NCBI GenBank assembly: GCA_021292165.1
Contig: CM037883.1
Span: 10,245,434-10,309,433, forward strand
Direction of reading: 5' to 3'
DNA: 64,000 nucleotides
Source: Shinisaurus crocodilurus
Taxonomy: Eukaryota; Chordata; Lepidosauria; Squamata; Shinisauridae
How positions within the stretch are numbered: position 1 is the stretch's first letter; every line of letters begins with the position of its first letter. The position numbers and the translations under genes are program-made. Below, piece after piece: positions 20,100 to 30,733 of this stretch. The notes beneath the pieces were generated by a model. It was given only the letters and a program-made list of their open reading frames with translations. It was not told the DNA's origin and did no database searches.

Positions 20100-20760
20100 A
20101 GAGCTGTCGTGAGTTGGCTTTTCATCTCTCAGCGCCCCACACTAAAATATTTCTGGGGTGGGTCTTCCTCACTGCCCCCCCCACCTGCATTGCCCTCCAT
20201 CTTACTAATAGATATCATTTCAAATGTTTGACGAACCGCCGTATCCCGGGGGAGGCAGTCATTTATACTGATGTTATGGCTGTGATAAAAATCATTTGAG
20301 CGCCGATTTTATAAATTAGGCAGGAAATGTGAGAGACCCTGAAAAATGAAGAGCTACCACGCGAATGCCACTGTTGTTAATGCTTCATACTTTTATGCTT
20401 CATTAAACCAATTTCATGGGTATATGAGCCAGAAGGAGGGAGGAGGCCAGCTTTAAAAGATGCAACAATAGCTTATTGAAGGAAATGGGGCTGAGATTAA
20501 ATTAAGTGCTACTTGAGAAATATGGAAATACAAAAATAATTCACGCTTCTAGATGGGGGATTAAAAGAAAATGATAACTTTGAGCTTTCAGGTTCTAAAG
20601 AGAAGGGTCGTCTCATAATTTCACCCCCTAAAATGCACCGGCTGCTAATTAATACAAGAGGATCTCTTCAGCGGCTCCTATAAAGCAGTCATACAAGCTG
20701 AGAACTAATTTATAAGCAGTTTCATTTGGAATTCATGACAACTAAAAAATTTTTTAAAAA
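20100..20760. other. Strongest candidate conserved non-coding block
   Basis: About 650 bp with no recognisable repeat, little low complexity and many AT-core words: 'GATTAAATTAAGTGC', 'CAAAAATAATTCACGC', 'CTGCTAATTAATACAAG', 'GAACTAATTTATAAGC' and 'GTGATAAAAATCATTTG'. This texture is typical of vertebrate developmental enhancers with homeodomain sites. That interpretation is inference; only an alignment could show conservation. Confidence 0.4.
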
Positions 20761-20836
20761 AATTAAAAACATTTTTTTAAAAAAAACAAACCCACTATGA
20801 GTGTTTCAACGGAGCCACCTCCAGGGTAGTGTTTAA

Positions 20837-20985
20837 CATTGTGCTATGGCTGGGGAGACTCAGCGTCAAGTCCTCTCTGAGCTCACAGAGTGACCGTGAG
20901 CTAGTCACTCCCCCTTTCAGCCTAAGCTACCTCACAGGATTGTTGTGAGGAGCAGTGTGTTGCTCAGGGTGGCCAGATCCAAAAC
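20837..20985 (+). mobile_element. Degraded SINE A fragment
   Basis: 'GAGCTAGTCACTC', 'CAGCCTAAGCTACCTCACAG' and 'GATTGTTGTGAGGA' match the MIR-like core of SINE A. Confidence 0.7.
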
Positions 20986-21265
20986 CCAACAGGGCTCTTC
21001 GTTCGTTGTACGGAAAAGGGAATTTCGACAAGTGTAACTTGTCCTGCAAGTTCAAATTCCCTTCTTCTACACAGCTATTAAGACTTTTCTGCTACCTTGA
21101 AGGAAGGGTGGGATAAGATGATGATATTTTTTTTAAAAAAAAATAATAATACAGAAACAAGAACAAAACAGAGCTGGCTCCAGAGAAGGGTGAGGCAGGG
21201 GGTTTGCTGTGGCCCCCAAACCAGTCCAAGGCCCACAGTGCTTTCAGCTCTCTCTTTTCATATAC
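20986..21265. other. Unassigned stretch
   Basis: Contains the local inverted repeat 'GGGAATTTCGACAAGTG' / 'AGTTCAAATTCCC' near 21018-21062 and an A-rich run near 21127-21150. No gene. Confidence 0.45.
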
Positions 21266-21423
21266 AGGCCTGTGGCTCACGCTGGCTCAGCTTGTCTGAG
21301 CGTGGAAAGCTAAGCAGGGTCAGGCCTGGCTATTACTTGGATGGGAGACCCCTCCTCTAGTTTCCTGCACTGAGCAGGGGGTTGGACTCGATGGCCTTGT
21401 AGGCACCTTCCAACTCTATAGAG
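21266..21423 (+). mobile_element. 5S rRNA-derived SINE, copy 2 (intact)
   Basis: AGGCCTGTGGCTCACGC start, 'GGAAAGCTAAGCAGGGTCAG', 'TTACTTGGATGGGAGACC', then 'TTGGACTCGATGGCCTTG' and 'CCTTCCAACTCTATA'. This uninterrupted copy shows where the LINE broke copy 1. Confidence 0.9.
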
Positions 21424-21932
21424 GCCGGGGCATGGCTTGAGAGCATTCTTTATTCTGCTTCATCCAGGTTAAGGGATCCCATTTTGGTTGCCTTGTGCAA
21501 CTTTGCCCCCCCCCCCTCTCCATCAATCCGGGATGAGGCACTGTTTTTCAAACTGATATTCTGGGGGGTTTGTGGGGGGGGGGATGTTAAGTAGGTAGTT
21601 TTGCCTAAGGCCAGTTGGATTTCAGACTTGGATCCCAACCTATCTCCAGTCATTTCCCCTTCCCACTCTTTCCCTCCACTACAACCCCCCCCCCCCATGT
21701 TGAATGGTGATCTAATTCATTCAACCCGCTGCTGGATTTTTCAGCTGGGTCTGGTTGTCAGGTCTGGAACAGCATTCCATTTCCTGAATATCTGGGAAGT
21801 GTGTCAAATCCCACAACCATAGCAGAGATCAGGTAAGAGGGAACCTGGCTGGAACTAGCTCCTTTTCCACACCTCTAGAAAAGACCTGCTTCTGTTTGGG
21901 CTTTCTCCCCACCCCCACTCCTGAGTAGCCAG

Positions 21933-21933
<1 letters not shown>
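21424..21933. other. Unassigned stretch with C/G runs
   Basis: Poly-C at about 21508-21516 and 21685-21696, poly-G near 21573-21582. No gene or recognised repeat. Confidence 0.5.

Positions 21934-21971
<38 letters not shown>
21934..21971. repeat. (CA)n microsatellite
   Basis: About 19 units. Confidence 0.97.
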
Positions 21972-21976
<5 letters not shown>

Positions 21977-22645
21977 CCCCTTCTTTCTGTCTTTCTCTCT
22001 AGAGGACTCCAAGTTTTCACTCTCCAGTGACTAAGCTCTATTTGTTCCATGGATCGTGCAACATGTAAATACAAAGGGAATCATTCATTAAATAAGAGGC
22101 TTATGCATACACAAGTTTTCTTTTTTAAAAATGCATACTTTCTAAGCAGCGCTAAGAGGCTGCCATCTTAGCCCCGGTTTCACAATGGGAACTTTGTATA
22201 CAAGTGACCCAGAGAATGGGAGTCGGTCCAGCTCTTAGATTAGCACCAAAAACACGTAGAGACATGGACTGCCCCTCTTTCTCTCTTTCTCTCTCCTCAT
22301 CTCTCTTCCCACTGATGGTAATATATGTCCACGAATTTGCTTCCTGGAAGGCACACAGGACATCTGATTTATTCAAGGAGGAAGACTTAGGGGCACATTT
22401 TATATAGTCTGCAACATCAGGCAGTAAGGTTTCCCCTGGGTCGAACCCTTTCTGCGCTGGTGTGGAGAAAGTGGACACAGAGCGAAGTTCTTCTGTCTCG
22501 TAGTACGAGAACTTGGGGGTCATCCATCAAAATTGCTGGGCAGTAGATGGACAAAAGGGAGTCCTCCTTCACACGATGAAGGCTTCGTTTATGGAATCTG
22601 TTGCCACCAAACATGATGAGGTTAGACACATTCACAGAGGTTTGA
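21972..22645. other. Unassigned non-coding stretch
   Basis: A 123-codon minus frame (22523-22152) has no recognisable domain and crosses a pyrimidine-rich run. Not supported as a gene. Confidence 0.45.
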
Positions 22646-22649
22646 CACA

Positions 22650-23365
22650 TGCACAATGGGGCTGCCTTTGAAAATGGTCCGGGAACTTCAACTGGTCCAA
22701 ACTTGGGCAGCGAGATTGTTAACGGGGACTGGCCAACATGATAATATAATGCCAGTACTTTTCCATCTGCACTGGCTGCCAGTCCATGTCTGGGCCCGAT
22801 TCAAAGTATTAACAGTCAAAGTCCTAAACAGCTTGGAGCCAGGTTACCTGAAGGATCATTTCCTCCCATATATACCTGTCCAGACTCTAAGATTGTCCTC
22901 AGCGGTCCTTCTCTGGGAGCCCCCGCCAAAGGAAGTGAGGTGGGTGGCTACTAGGAAGAGGGCCTTTTCTGTTGTGGCAACCCGGTTGCGGAATGAGCTT
23001 CCCAGAGGGGCTTGTCTGGCGTCTACATTGTGTCCTTTCCAGCACCAGGTGAAGACCTTCCAATTTCCCCAGGAATTTTAGTCTTTCAATCTCTGTTGTT
23101 TTAAATCTGTTACTGAATTTTAAATCTTTGCATTCCTGCTAGGGTTTTTATTTATTTATTTATTATATTTATGAATCGCCCATCTGGCCAGACATCAGAC
23201 ATTTTTGTTCTTATTGTTGTTGTTTTGGTTTTTACTTTTATTCTATACTGTAGTTTTAAACTTTTATATTGTATTGTATGTTGTATTTTACGGTTTTAAT
23301 TGTTCTGAACCACCTGGAGAGCTTCAGCGATAGAAATGTAATAAATAAATAAATAAATAAATAGG
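22650..23365 (+). mobile_element. L2-clade LINE, ORF2 C-terminus and 3' UTR
   Basis: The frame at 22656-23081 (141 codons) carries RELQLVQTWAARLLTG, LHWLPVHVWARFKVL, LEPGYLKDHFLPY and KRAFSVVATRLRNELP, ending FQHQVKTFQF. It matches the minus-strand L2 fragments in order. The 3' UTR includes a (TTTA)n run and ends 'CACCTGGAGAGCTTCAGCG', 'ATAGAAATGTAATAAAT' and an AATA tail. The 5' side is truncated. Confidence 0.88.
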
Positions 23366-23369
23366 GGTT

Positions 23370-23936
23370 GCTTCCAGGAAGAAGGGGCCTTCTGCAAGAG
23401 GAAGGGATCTGCTTGTGGAAGGTCCCTCCGCCTGATTTTGGGGGATCCCCTACCCCAACACCAGAGCTCACCCCATTCAGCGGGGCCTCCTGACTCTCTG
23501 TGTAGCATTTTCAGGGGGCTGGATGGGCTGCTGTGGGAAGGCGGGACAAGGAAATCCACTTCCTCAAGCGCAGTTGATCTGGCTTAAATCTGGATCCAAC
23601 CCAAGGCTATTGGCAGTGATTAGCCAAGAACCTCCATCTTCGGAAGCAGTAGATCACTGAATGGCAAAGTCAAGAGCCAGAGGGCGGGGGGGGGGTGTTC
23701 TCTTCATGTCCTGCATGTGAGCTTCCCAGCAGCATATGGTAGAGTCACTGTGGGAAGTGGGATGCTGGCTTATATAGAACATGTGACTGGGGGCCAAACG
23801 AAACGTTCTCTTATCAGGCACAATAGAGCTATGCATGATCGTTTTCTTTACCTCTGTGTAAGCATGTAAGGCCTTGATTTGGATCGGGACAATGGTGCTG
23901 TGGTTGTTAAACCTTTCCTCCTGACACTCACCCAGT
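23370..23936. other. Mixed stretch with a CR1-type 3' fragment
   Basis: Positions 23690-23790 ('CATGTCCTGCATGTGAGC', 'GTCACTGTGGGAAGTGGG') resemble the 3' UTR of the CR1-clade LINE. The rest is unassigned. Confidence 0.45.
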
Positions 23937-24420
23937 TTTTTTTTTTAAGTTTTTTTTTTAAATGAACACACATACAAAAAGAAAATAAACCCACAAATCC
24001 ATATAACTACAAAGTGCACCCGTCACCACGGGGCCAAAAAAAGATAATTCTATCCACATAATCCATTATTACCGTAATCTCTATTCCAAAAATACATCAT
24101 ATCTTGACATGGCTTACTCCCTTTCCCTCTACTAAAACATAATCTAGGAATAGTCCCCAAATATCCTTGAAGCTCTTTTTCTTTAATTGTCCCTTTTTAC
24201 ATTTGATACTATAAGTTAATTTATCATTTAAGGCGATATCCCACACCTCCTTATATCAATCAATAATAAACTCATGTTCAACTTTCCATTTCCTTGCTAT
24301 CAATAATCTCCCCGCCGTTAACAAATTTACAATTAATTCCTTTATCTCTTGAGAACACAGAAGTTTCTCCGCTATTGATAACAATGCCAATTTTGGACAG
24401 ACCTCCAACTTAATGCCAAT
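23937..24420 (-). mobile_element. L1-clade LINE, ORF2 C-terminus with poly(A)
   Basis: On the minus strand one frame from about 24415 to 24125 reads SIAEKLLCSQEIKE, then NLLTAGRLLIARKWK, then YKEVWDIALNDKLTY and SFKDIWGLFLDYV. This order is diagnostic of the L1 ORF2 carboxyl end. One in-frame stop replaces a probable Trp codon before YKEVWD. The 3' UTR runs to a broken poly(A) (T-rich on plus, 23937-23962). A dead, 5'-truncated copy. Confidence 0.85.
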
Positions 24421-25015
24421 AATTTCTGAAATTATTCAGAAAAATAATTTTCTGAATTATTTTACAAAATTTTATTCCAAAAAAACCAAAACGCTTTTGG
24501 GTGTTTTTTTTTGGGGGGGGGGTTGGTTCCCCAGTTTTTTCACAAAATTCTAATCCCACCCCCATTGGTGGGTTTAAATTTAAAAAAGGAAAAAAGTTTC
24601 CATTGGAGTCAATGGAGACCTTTTCCCTCCCCCCCACAAATTTCACCAAAGGATGGGGGAGATTTAAGCCACCCCCCTCCTGGAGTGCCATGGTCCCAAT
24701 CTGAATCAACGCCACACCTGCTTACACGGAGGTAAAGAGAACTATCGCACATCACTGTGTTATGCATGATAGACAGAACATTTAGTTTGACCCTGATGCA
24801 TTCGGGCTCTTCTTAAGTTCAACCAAGATCTCCACAGAGGTAAAAAGTCTCCCTAAACACAGAAAAATAGCATCTTGGGGTCAACTGTTCTCCTTGATAT
24901 GCTCATTTTCTCCATGCAAGGATCTCTTCCTAAAACTCCACTGGCAGCCGGACATCATACACTCTAGGAAAAGTTTACCACTTGATTAAAATGTGGATGA
25001 CCATGATGGTCCATT
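24421..25015. other. Unassigned stretch
   Basis: Contains a T/G homopolymer junction near 24507-24522. Open frames here are low-complexity shadows. No gene. Confidence 0.5.
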
Positions 25016-25019
25016 ATTT

Positions 25020-25215
25020 TATTTTATATTTGTTACATTTATATTCCACCTTTCTTCCAAGGAGCCCAAGATGGCGTACATGATCGTCCTCCTCTCCATT
25101 TTATCCTCACAACAACCCTGTGAGGTAGGTTAGGTTGAGAGACAGTGACTGGCCCAAGGTCACCCAGTGAGCTTCATGGCAGAGCAGGAATTAGAACCTG
25201 GGTCTCCCCAGTCCT
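25020..25215 (-). mobile_element. SINE A copy (minus), head incomplete
   Basis: 'TTATATTCCACCTTTCTTCC', 'ATTTTATCCTCACAACAACC' and 'CACCCAGTGAGCTTCATGGC' mark the 3' end and core. The tRNA-like head is mostly lost. Confidence 0.85.
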
Positions 25216-25392
25216 CATTCAAAAAGTAATAGGACATTAGCTTGATGGTTTCAGGGCCGACTGAAACGTCACAAAGCAGTAGACAAGCATTTGTGTTCAC
25301 CAGAATTCTTCTTCTGACTGGATGTTATGGAAACAAACACACAAATAGAGAAACAAACAGAAAAAGGAGTGGGGAGAGAGAAAGGGATAGAG

Positions 25393-25507
25393 CAGTGTTC
25401 TCCAACCTTGGGTCCCCAGATGTTTTTGGCCTACAACTACAGCAGGCTGGGGCATGCTGGGAGTTGTAGGCCAAAAACATCTGGGGACCCAAGGTTGGAG
25501 AACACTG
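25393..25507. mobile_element. 115-bp hAT foldback MITE with perfect 8-bp TSD
   Basis: Starts CAGTGTTCTCCAACCTTGGG and ends with the inverse. The two halves are almost perfect complements. It is flanked by GGATAGAG at 25385-25392 and 25508-25515, an exact 8-bp duplication as made by hAT transposases. Its twin is at 38494-38607. No coding; it must have been moved by a transposase encoded elsewhere. Confidence 0.93.
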
Positions 25508-25527
25508 GGATAGAGGTTGTTGGGTAT

Positions 25528-25758
25528 TTATTTCGTTACATTTATATCCCACTGTTTTTCCTCTGAGGAACCCAAAGCGGCTAACATGATCCTCCCCCTC
25601 CCCATTTTATCCTCGCAACAACCCTGTGAGGTAGGTTAGGCCGAGAGTCAGTGACTGGCCCAAAGTCACCCAGTGAGCTTCATGGCCGAGTGGGGACTCG
25701 AACCCTTATCTCCCGAATCCAGGTCCAGCGCTCTAACCGCTACACCACACTGGCTCTC
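25528..25758 (-). mobile_element. SINE A copy (minus), near complete
   Basis: From the 3' end 'TTATATCCCACTGTTTTTCC' through the core to the inverted B box 'GGGACTCGAACCC' and inverted A box 'CTCTAACCGCTACACCAC'. Ends CTGGCTCTCC. Confidence 0.9.
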
Positions 25759-25814
25759 CAGTGACAAAGGGCTCCTCTTAAATCCATTGAGCCACTCAAG
25801 CTTACTTGGCAGGC

Positions 25815-26013
25815 GGCTGCAGTGCTTCCAGGTGGCGTCGACTTGAGAGCACATAATGCGGGCCACATGCTGAAGCGAAGCAGGCATGAGCCGGGTCAGT
25901 GCTTGGATGGGTGACTGCCTGGGCTGCCCACATCTGTTCTCCTGCATTCAGCAGGGGGTTGAACTCAATGGGCTTATAGGCCCCTTCCAACTCTACGATT
26001 CTATGATTCTAAG
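25815..26013 (+). mobile_element. Older 5S rRNA-derived SINE
   Basis: 'GCTGAAGCGAAGCAGGC', 'GGGTCAGTGCTTGGATGG' and 'GTGACTGCCTGGGC' retain more of the 3' half of 5S rRNA than the younger copies, in which this part is replaced. The tail is 'GCCCCTTCCAACTCTACG' then ATTCTATG repeats. Probably an older subfamily. Confidence 0.8.
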
Positions 26014-26269
26014 GGCAGTTCGGAGTGGTCATGTAAATTTCCCACAATGCTCCCGAGCACCCGACCCAGTGTCACTCCAGAGCACTGAGGGAAATTAAAA
26101 TGATGAGTCTCAGACCCAGCTGTCTGGCATGGGGAAACTGGGGCAGGTCTCAGTACTGGTACTGAGTACCTGCAGCAGCTGAATTGATATCAGGTGCTGC
26201 CCTCAGGTCTGGTCCCAGTTTGTAATTACGGCTGGGGGAATGTTATTCACGGAAGATTCAATGAGGTTA

Positions 26270-26394
26270 GCCCAGCCTTCCAGACGTTTTGGCCTTCAAT
26301 TCCCATCATCCCCAGCCAGCATGGCCAATGGTCAGGAATGCTGGGAGTTGTCATCCAAAACATCTGTAGGACAGCAGGTTGCAGAAGGCTTGGT
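26270..26394. mobile_element. Family R foldback MITE
   Basis: 'CAGACGTTTTGGCC' pairs with the inverse 'TCCAAAACATCTG', and 'CAATTCCCATCATCCC' with 'GGGAGTTGTCATCC'. GGTTAG flanks both sides, so a diverged 8-bp duplication is plausible. Confidence 0.75.
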
Positions 26395-26399
26395 TAGTT

Positions 26400-26585
26400 T
26401 GCCCCAAATGGCTTATCTCCGTTTCAAAAATGTCAAAGCCAGCAGCTATTGGGATCCTCTATCCCAGGCAATAATAATCAACACTTGATCCTGGTGGTTA
26501 TTTTCAAGCAGCCCTCCGTTGCTGTTCTGATAGGACATGAAGTTCTCTTGTGCCATTTGGGATTGCTCTCCTGGGCTGTATTAAT
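26400..26585. other. Unassigned stretch
   Basis: Nothing recognised. Confidence 0.4.
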
Positions 26586-26588
26586 CCT

Positions 26589-27098
26589 AGGGGTGTCAGA
26601 AAAAATCCATAACAGATTCAAGTGAGTCCAGATTTCTATGAACCTGACCCATGGATTCTGTAGCAGACTGGCTTTTTCCAGGTCGCATGGATTCCATGGA
26701 CAAGCAGATTTGTTGTTGTTGTTTTTAACTTCCTGGAATTGTATGCAAATTTAGTCATACAAAAATATGAGAAATTTAAAAAACACCAACCAAAAATGCA
26801 TATTTCCCCCCATAGGCTAAACCATGAATTTGAGAGGAGATTTGCACATTTCCCACTTTTTTTTCACTTTTGCACATGCTAAGCTGCATTAGTTAGTGCA
26901 AATTAGCGGTAGTGTGCATTCACTAATGTGGATTAGCGCATGTGCGCAAGGACAAATTAGAGCAAGTAGAATGAAATTGTAGTTTTAAAAAAAAATCTGA
27001 TCCCATCAATGAGCGGACAGCGGAACAAAAGACACCTGTCAATCCACGAAACACAGATGGAATGGATTTAACAACATGCCCAATTCATCCGGCCCTAA
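26589..27098. mobile_element. Possible degraded hAT-type element
   Basis: Left TAGGGGTGTCAGAAAAAATC and right CATCCGGCCCTA resemble the hAT-like TAGGGATG ends seen at 60387 and 58644. The AT-rich interior with 'GCACATGC' and 'GCATTAG' words is non-coding. No duplication established. Confidence 0.4.
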
Positions 27099-27400
27099 TT
27101 CATTTTTGCTAGAGAAATGTCATGGAATTCCTCGGCCTTTGCAATGTTCTTGTGTATTGCTGCGAGTTTGGGCCACTGCAAAGGGGCTTTCTGAAAATGC
27201 AAATGGGATGCCCGCATCAGATGGTCCTGGCTCATTCCCATCTTGAACGTTCCTTGTGTGTGTGTGTGTGTGTGTGTGTTTGTGCTGCTTGCAGTCTCAT
27301 GCAGCACACACAGAGAGGTTTCAAGTATAATGTGGTTTCGGGCCAAACAAATATTACTTTAAAGATGTGTCTAAAAGCTATGTTTTCTTTTCATTATTTT
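27099..27400. other. Unassigned, with a (GT)n microsatellite
   Basis: (GT)n at about 27252-27280 (about 14 units). No gene. Confidence 0.6.
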
Positions 27401-27401
27401 T

Positions 27402-27513
27402 TTTTACTCTAGAGTAGGCACGGGGGGCTGACCCAGAACTTAATAGCTCCCCCTACCCTACATGCTAGAGGCCCGATCTGGATCAGAGGCACTGCACCTA
27501 CTCTAGAGTAAAA
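27402..27513. mobile_element. MITE-like element with 17-bp perfect terminal repeats
   Basis: TTTTACTCTAGAGTAGG at 27402-27418 is the exact complement of CCTACTCTAGAGTAAAA at 27497-27513. About 80 bp, also partly palindromic, lie between. Confidence 0.75.
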
Positions 27514-27554
27514 ATGGGGTGGGGAGAGAACTGCTAGACATACATTTAAATCAA

Positions 27555-27850
27555 TGTCCGTTTTGGACATAAGAGCACTGGATTTAGGCTGAGAGGCCCA
27601 GCCACAATGGGGAAGTCATGATCTCTCAGCTAGCCTACCTCACAGGGTTGTTGCAAAGATAAAAAGAGGGAGGAAAGACAGGAATCTATATTATAATAAG
27701 TATAATTACAGGGGATGCAGGAGGTCAGTGTGATGCAGTGGCTGGAGTATTGCTGGTCTGGGGAATGGGAAACCCAGGTGCAATTATTCTCATGGTTGTC
27801 AGGTTCCCTGGGTGGTCTTGGGAATGTATCCTCTCTCCTGGGATGGATGA
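27555..27850 (+). mobile_element. Degraded SINE A-type sequences
   Basis: 27560-27690 has 'TAGCCTACCTCACAGGG' and 'TTGTTGCAAAGATAA' of the MIR-like core. 27720-27790 has a tRNA-like head 'GTGATGCAGTGGCTGGAG'. These are two old fragments. Confidence 0.55.
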
Positions 27851-28290
27851 AACTGTCAGTTTCAGTTTCTCATTTTTCCAGTCTTAAATTCAGTTCATCC
27901 CAAACTTTGAACATTTTTGCAGTCTTAAATTCGGTTTGTCCTGAACTTAGAGGATGTTTTTTTTTTTCCTTTTCAAAGTGCACTTGAAAATTCATATGCA
28001 TTTTTGTCTGCATTTATCCCAGTGCATGGATCTTTGCAAGCAGTTTCCCTAATGTAGCACATCTTAATGTTATTTTCACGAATATACACACGTTTGGTGT
28101 ACTTTCCCCTAATACACACCTTTATGAATGTGGTTTTTTAATTTAAAAAAATCGGAGAAGTCCATTGCAAAATTTGGAGAAATGCAAATTTCGAACAATA
28201 ACTGAGTTTTAGTTCATGTATCGATGTGAAAGTACAGAATTAGGCACATTCACATCGAAATACAGGCCAAATGAATTCCATCCCTACCTT
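27851..28290. mobile_element. Possible hAT-type right end
   Basis: The region ends 'GAATTCCATCCCTAC' at about 28273-28287, a TAGGGATG-type terminus. The AT-rich interior resembles 58700-58850. Weak assignment. Confidence 0.35.
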
Positions 28291-28790
28291 TCTCTGCCTG
28301 ACAGGATTATTATGAGGCAAACACATTTCTCTTCTAGGAAGTGGGAGTGAAGTGAGGAAGGTGGGCATCTTCTCCCAATTTTTTTTAAAAAGGAGAGGAT
28401 ATGCCCAGCTTCATCCCCTCCCACTTTTATCAATGTTTTCGTGTCTCAAGCTATGAAATAAAATAGTTGTCTATTGCCCAAAGTTGCTCAGGCTCACTCT
28501 TTGGTGAACCTCCAGAAGAAAGGAGGATCAAAGTTGGGAGCACCCGCCAAGATACCCTTGTTGTAGGCACTTAAGACAGCACCTTGGTGAATAATTCGCC
28601 CCTTACATGGCAGTTGGGTTTGACTTTCATTTCTTTGTTGTTCTTTCATTATTATTTTTTAAAACTTTATTGTAGAAATTAGAATGATACAGAACTACAG
28701 AACTATGTGGCCATGCAATACATGCCACAAAGTTGAGAGTTAAAACATCTCATCTCTATCATCAACTCTCTTGATGGCCTGAATCAAACT
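28291..28790. other. Unassigned stretch
   Basis: No recognised feature apart from a T/A-rich run at 28648-28665. Confidence 0.4.
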
Positions 28791-28875
28791 ACAATCAACC
28801 TCAATTCCTCCATCTCTAATATGGGGATAAATAATATTGCCTTACCTTCCAGCATTGTCAAATTGCTGAGATATG
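28791..28875 (+). mobile_element. MIR-like SINE core fragment
   Basis: 'CCTCCATCTCTAATATGGGG' and 'ATAATATTGCCTTACC' match the classic CORE-SINE motif, also seen at 53525-53590. Confidence 0.6.
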
Positions 28876-29580
28876 GATGTATGTGTGTGTGGGGGGGGGG
28901 GGGTGTTGAAAAAATCAGACATCCTTCCCACACTGCTGTCCTGAATACTTGTGAATTTCACTTCTCCCTTGATTGCAATATACTTTCTCTCTTACACACA
29001 CTGATGCAGAGAATCTTTGGCGAGGAGTGCGTGTGCGTGTGTGTCTGTTGTGACTTCATTGCAGGATTTGGTGCCTCTTATTGCAAATGATATTGACTAA
29101 GGAGTATGTGTGTGCGTGCGTGCATGTGTGTATTGTGACCTCATTGCAGAATTTGGCATCCCAAGACGTAACATCTTAAAGAAGAAACCTCGCCGTCATT
29201 TGGGGCAAAACAAGAAATCGTCCAATATTGCCTCCTGATTGCATGATTCCCATGCAAATGGCCAGGGCTGGTGTCTTATTAATACACCCAACCGGTAGCC
29301 AGCCTTCCCCTCCCCAGTTTCAGTTTGAAATTGATTATTTTAATACAGAATTCCTGAATGAAAAGAGGTTCTTGGCCTCTTCCTGTGCTGTTGAATAATG
29401 CATGTGGGAGAAAGCAAACATAAGCAGAGGGTCTCAGCTGTGGGAACAATGGGCAGCTCACAAAGCCAAGGGGGCACATCAGTTTATCCCTGCCTTGTCA
29501 ATCCCAGTAGCCTGGGAATCGTAGAAGGAAGCAGCTGCTGAACGTGCCATAAAACTGACCGGGGCACTTTCGAGAGACGG
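28876..29580. other. Non-coding stretch with G-run and GT-rich parts
   Basis: Poly-G at about 28891-28903, GT-rich runs at about 29024-29048 and 29106-29132. No gene. Confidence 0.5.
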
Positions 29581-29692
29581 ACGCATTTACACATCTGAAA
29601 ACAAGATATTGATTTTCCTACAAAGCCAGAGAGGGAAATATTCATGCTTAAAGTACGCGCCAGCTATGGGTCTCCTTCTTACATGCACACAC

Positions 29693-29696
<4 letters not shown>

Positions 29697-29738
<42 letters not shown>
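29697..29738. repeat. (GA)n microsatellite
   Basis: About 20 GA units. Confidence 0.97.
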
Positions 29739-29742
<4 letters not shown>

Positions 29743-30030
29743 TCGCAGTACATCACCCATCAAAAGTGTTGGTCTTTTAACATCGTTTAAACATGCAGTT
29801 GCCCACTCACACCCATTCCCCAAAACAGAATCCTCCTCCTTTTCTCGAGATGATCCAAAACAGCGGGCAAGGACACTAACTGAATTTGTGAATAGGGCCT
29901 TAATTCGTATTTTAAAATGAAATACAATTATTTGTCCGTCGAATAACATTATCTGTCTTTTCAACCACAACGGACCTGTAAGCAGTTTGCAATACTAAAA
30001 TCGCATTTATAGACATGGGTGTTGCGGTCC
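29739..30030. other. Candidate conserved non-coding block
   Basis: Unique AT-rich DNA: 'GCCTTAATTCGTATTTTAAA', 'ATACAATTATTTGTCC', 'GAATAACATTATCTG' and 'GTAAGCAGTTTGCAATAC'. No repeat relation found in the window. Regulatory role is inference. Confidence 0.3.
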
Positions 30031-30360
30031 TTGAGGTGACAGAAGTGTATCCAGGCACTGCAGAAGATACATTCTGCATATGGATAGTAAATTAGAGTTG
30101 TATCTGAGCAATACCACGGGGATCCCCTTCCCAAGCCCCGCTTCTCAAGGTCCATTCCTTACCTCTCTTCCCTGTCACCTCCAACCCTCCTCCACCAGGA
30201 GTGGAGCAGGCAACACACTCCAGAACTTTTTTTTGCGGAGCAGGAGCAATGGTATCACCTGCTGGAGCGCCCGGGCCAGGCAATACATTCACCTCGTAAG
30301 AGCCTTGCCTGCGTCATTTTAAAAGTCACAACGGCATCTGTTCTTTACATTAAAGCAGAA
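30031..30360. other. Unassigned stretch
   Basis: An 80-codon plus frame and a 66-codon minus frame overlap each other; neither is supported. Confidence 0.4.
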
Positions 30361-30603
30361 CTTCTTTCAGCCCAATTCCATTTTGGGGGGTGCTCTTCGG
30401 GGCTGCATATTTTAGAACTGAAAGCTCTTGCTGCCAGTAAATAAGCTTTGAGAGAGGCATTTCAACCTTTTAGAGTGGGGGGGGGAATTGCACAAAAGTG
30501 CAGTGGTTGGGAGAAATGGGAGGGGCCACATGAAGGGGTGGGGCCTTCTGGGGAACCCCAGTGGGCCAGATTCGGCCCACAGGGCTGAGGTTCTGCACCC
30601 CTA
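30361..30603 (+). mobile_element. Family H hAT-type MITE
   Basis: 'GCTGCATATTTTAGAACTG', 'TTGCTGCCAGTAAATAAGC', 'AGAGAGGCATTTCAACC' and the right end 'GAGGTTCTGCACCCCTA'. Confidence 0.75.
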
Positions 30604-30644
30604 CATTGAAGATGTGTTGCCATGTCATACAGTTCTCCTACAAC

Positions 30645-30728
30645 AGGGATGCGGAACCTCCAGCCCACGGGCCTAACTCTGCCCACAGAGCTTCTACATC
30701 TGGTCCACAGAGCCTCCTTGGGTTCCTC
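30645..30728 (+). mobile_element. hAT-type MITE left-end fragment
   Basis: ACAGGGATGCGGAACCTCC followed by 'CCACAGAGC' repeats resembles the left end of family H/H6 MITEs. Confidence 0.5.
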
Positions 30729-30733
30729 CAAAG

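Noticed and set aside
21266..21330. Possible 5S rRNA gene
   Set aside because: Only the internal-promoter part of 5S is retained, followed by a SINE body and CR1-type tail. It is a SINE head, not an rRNA gene.
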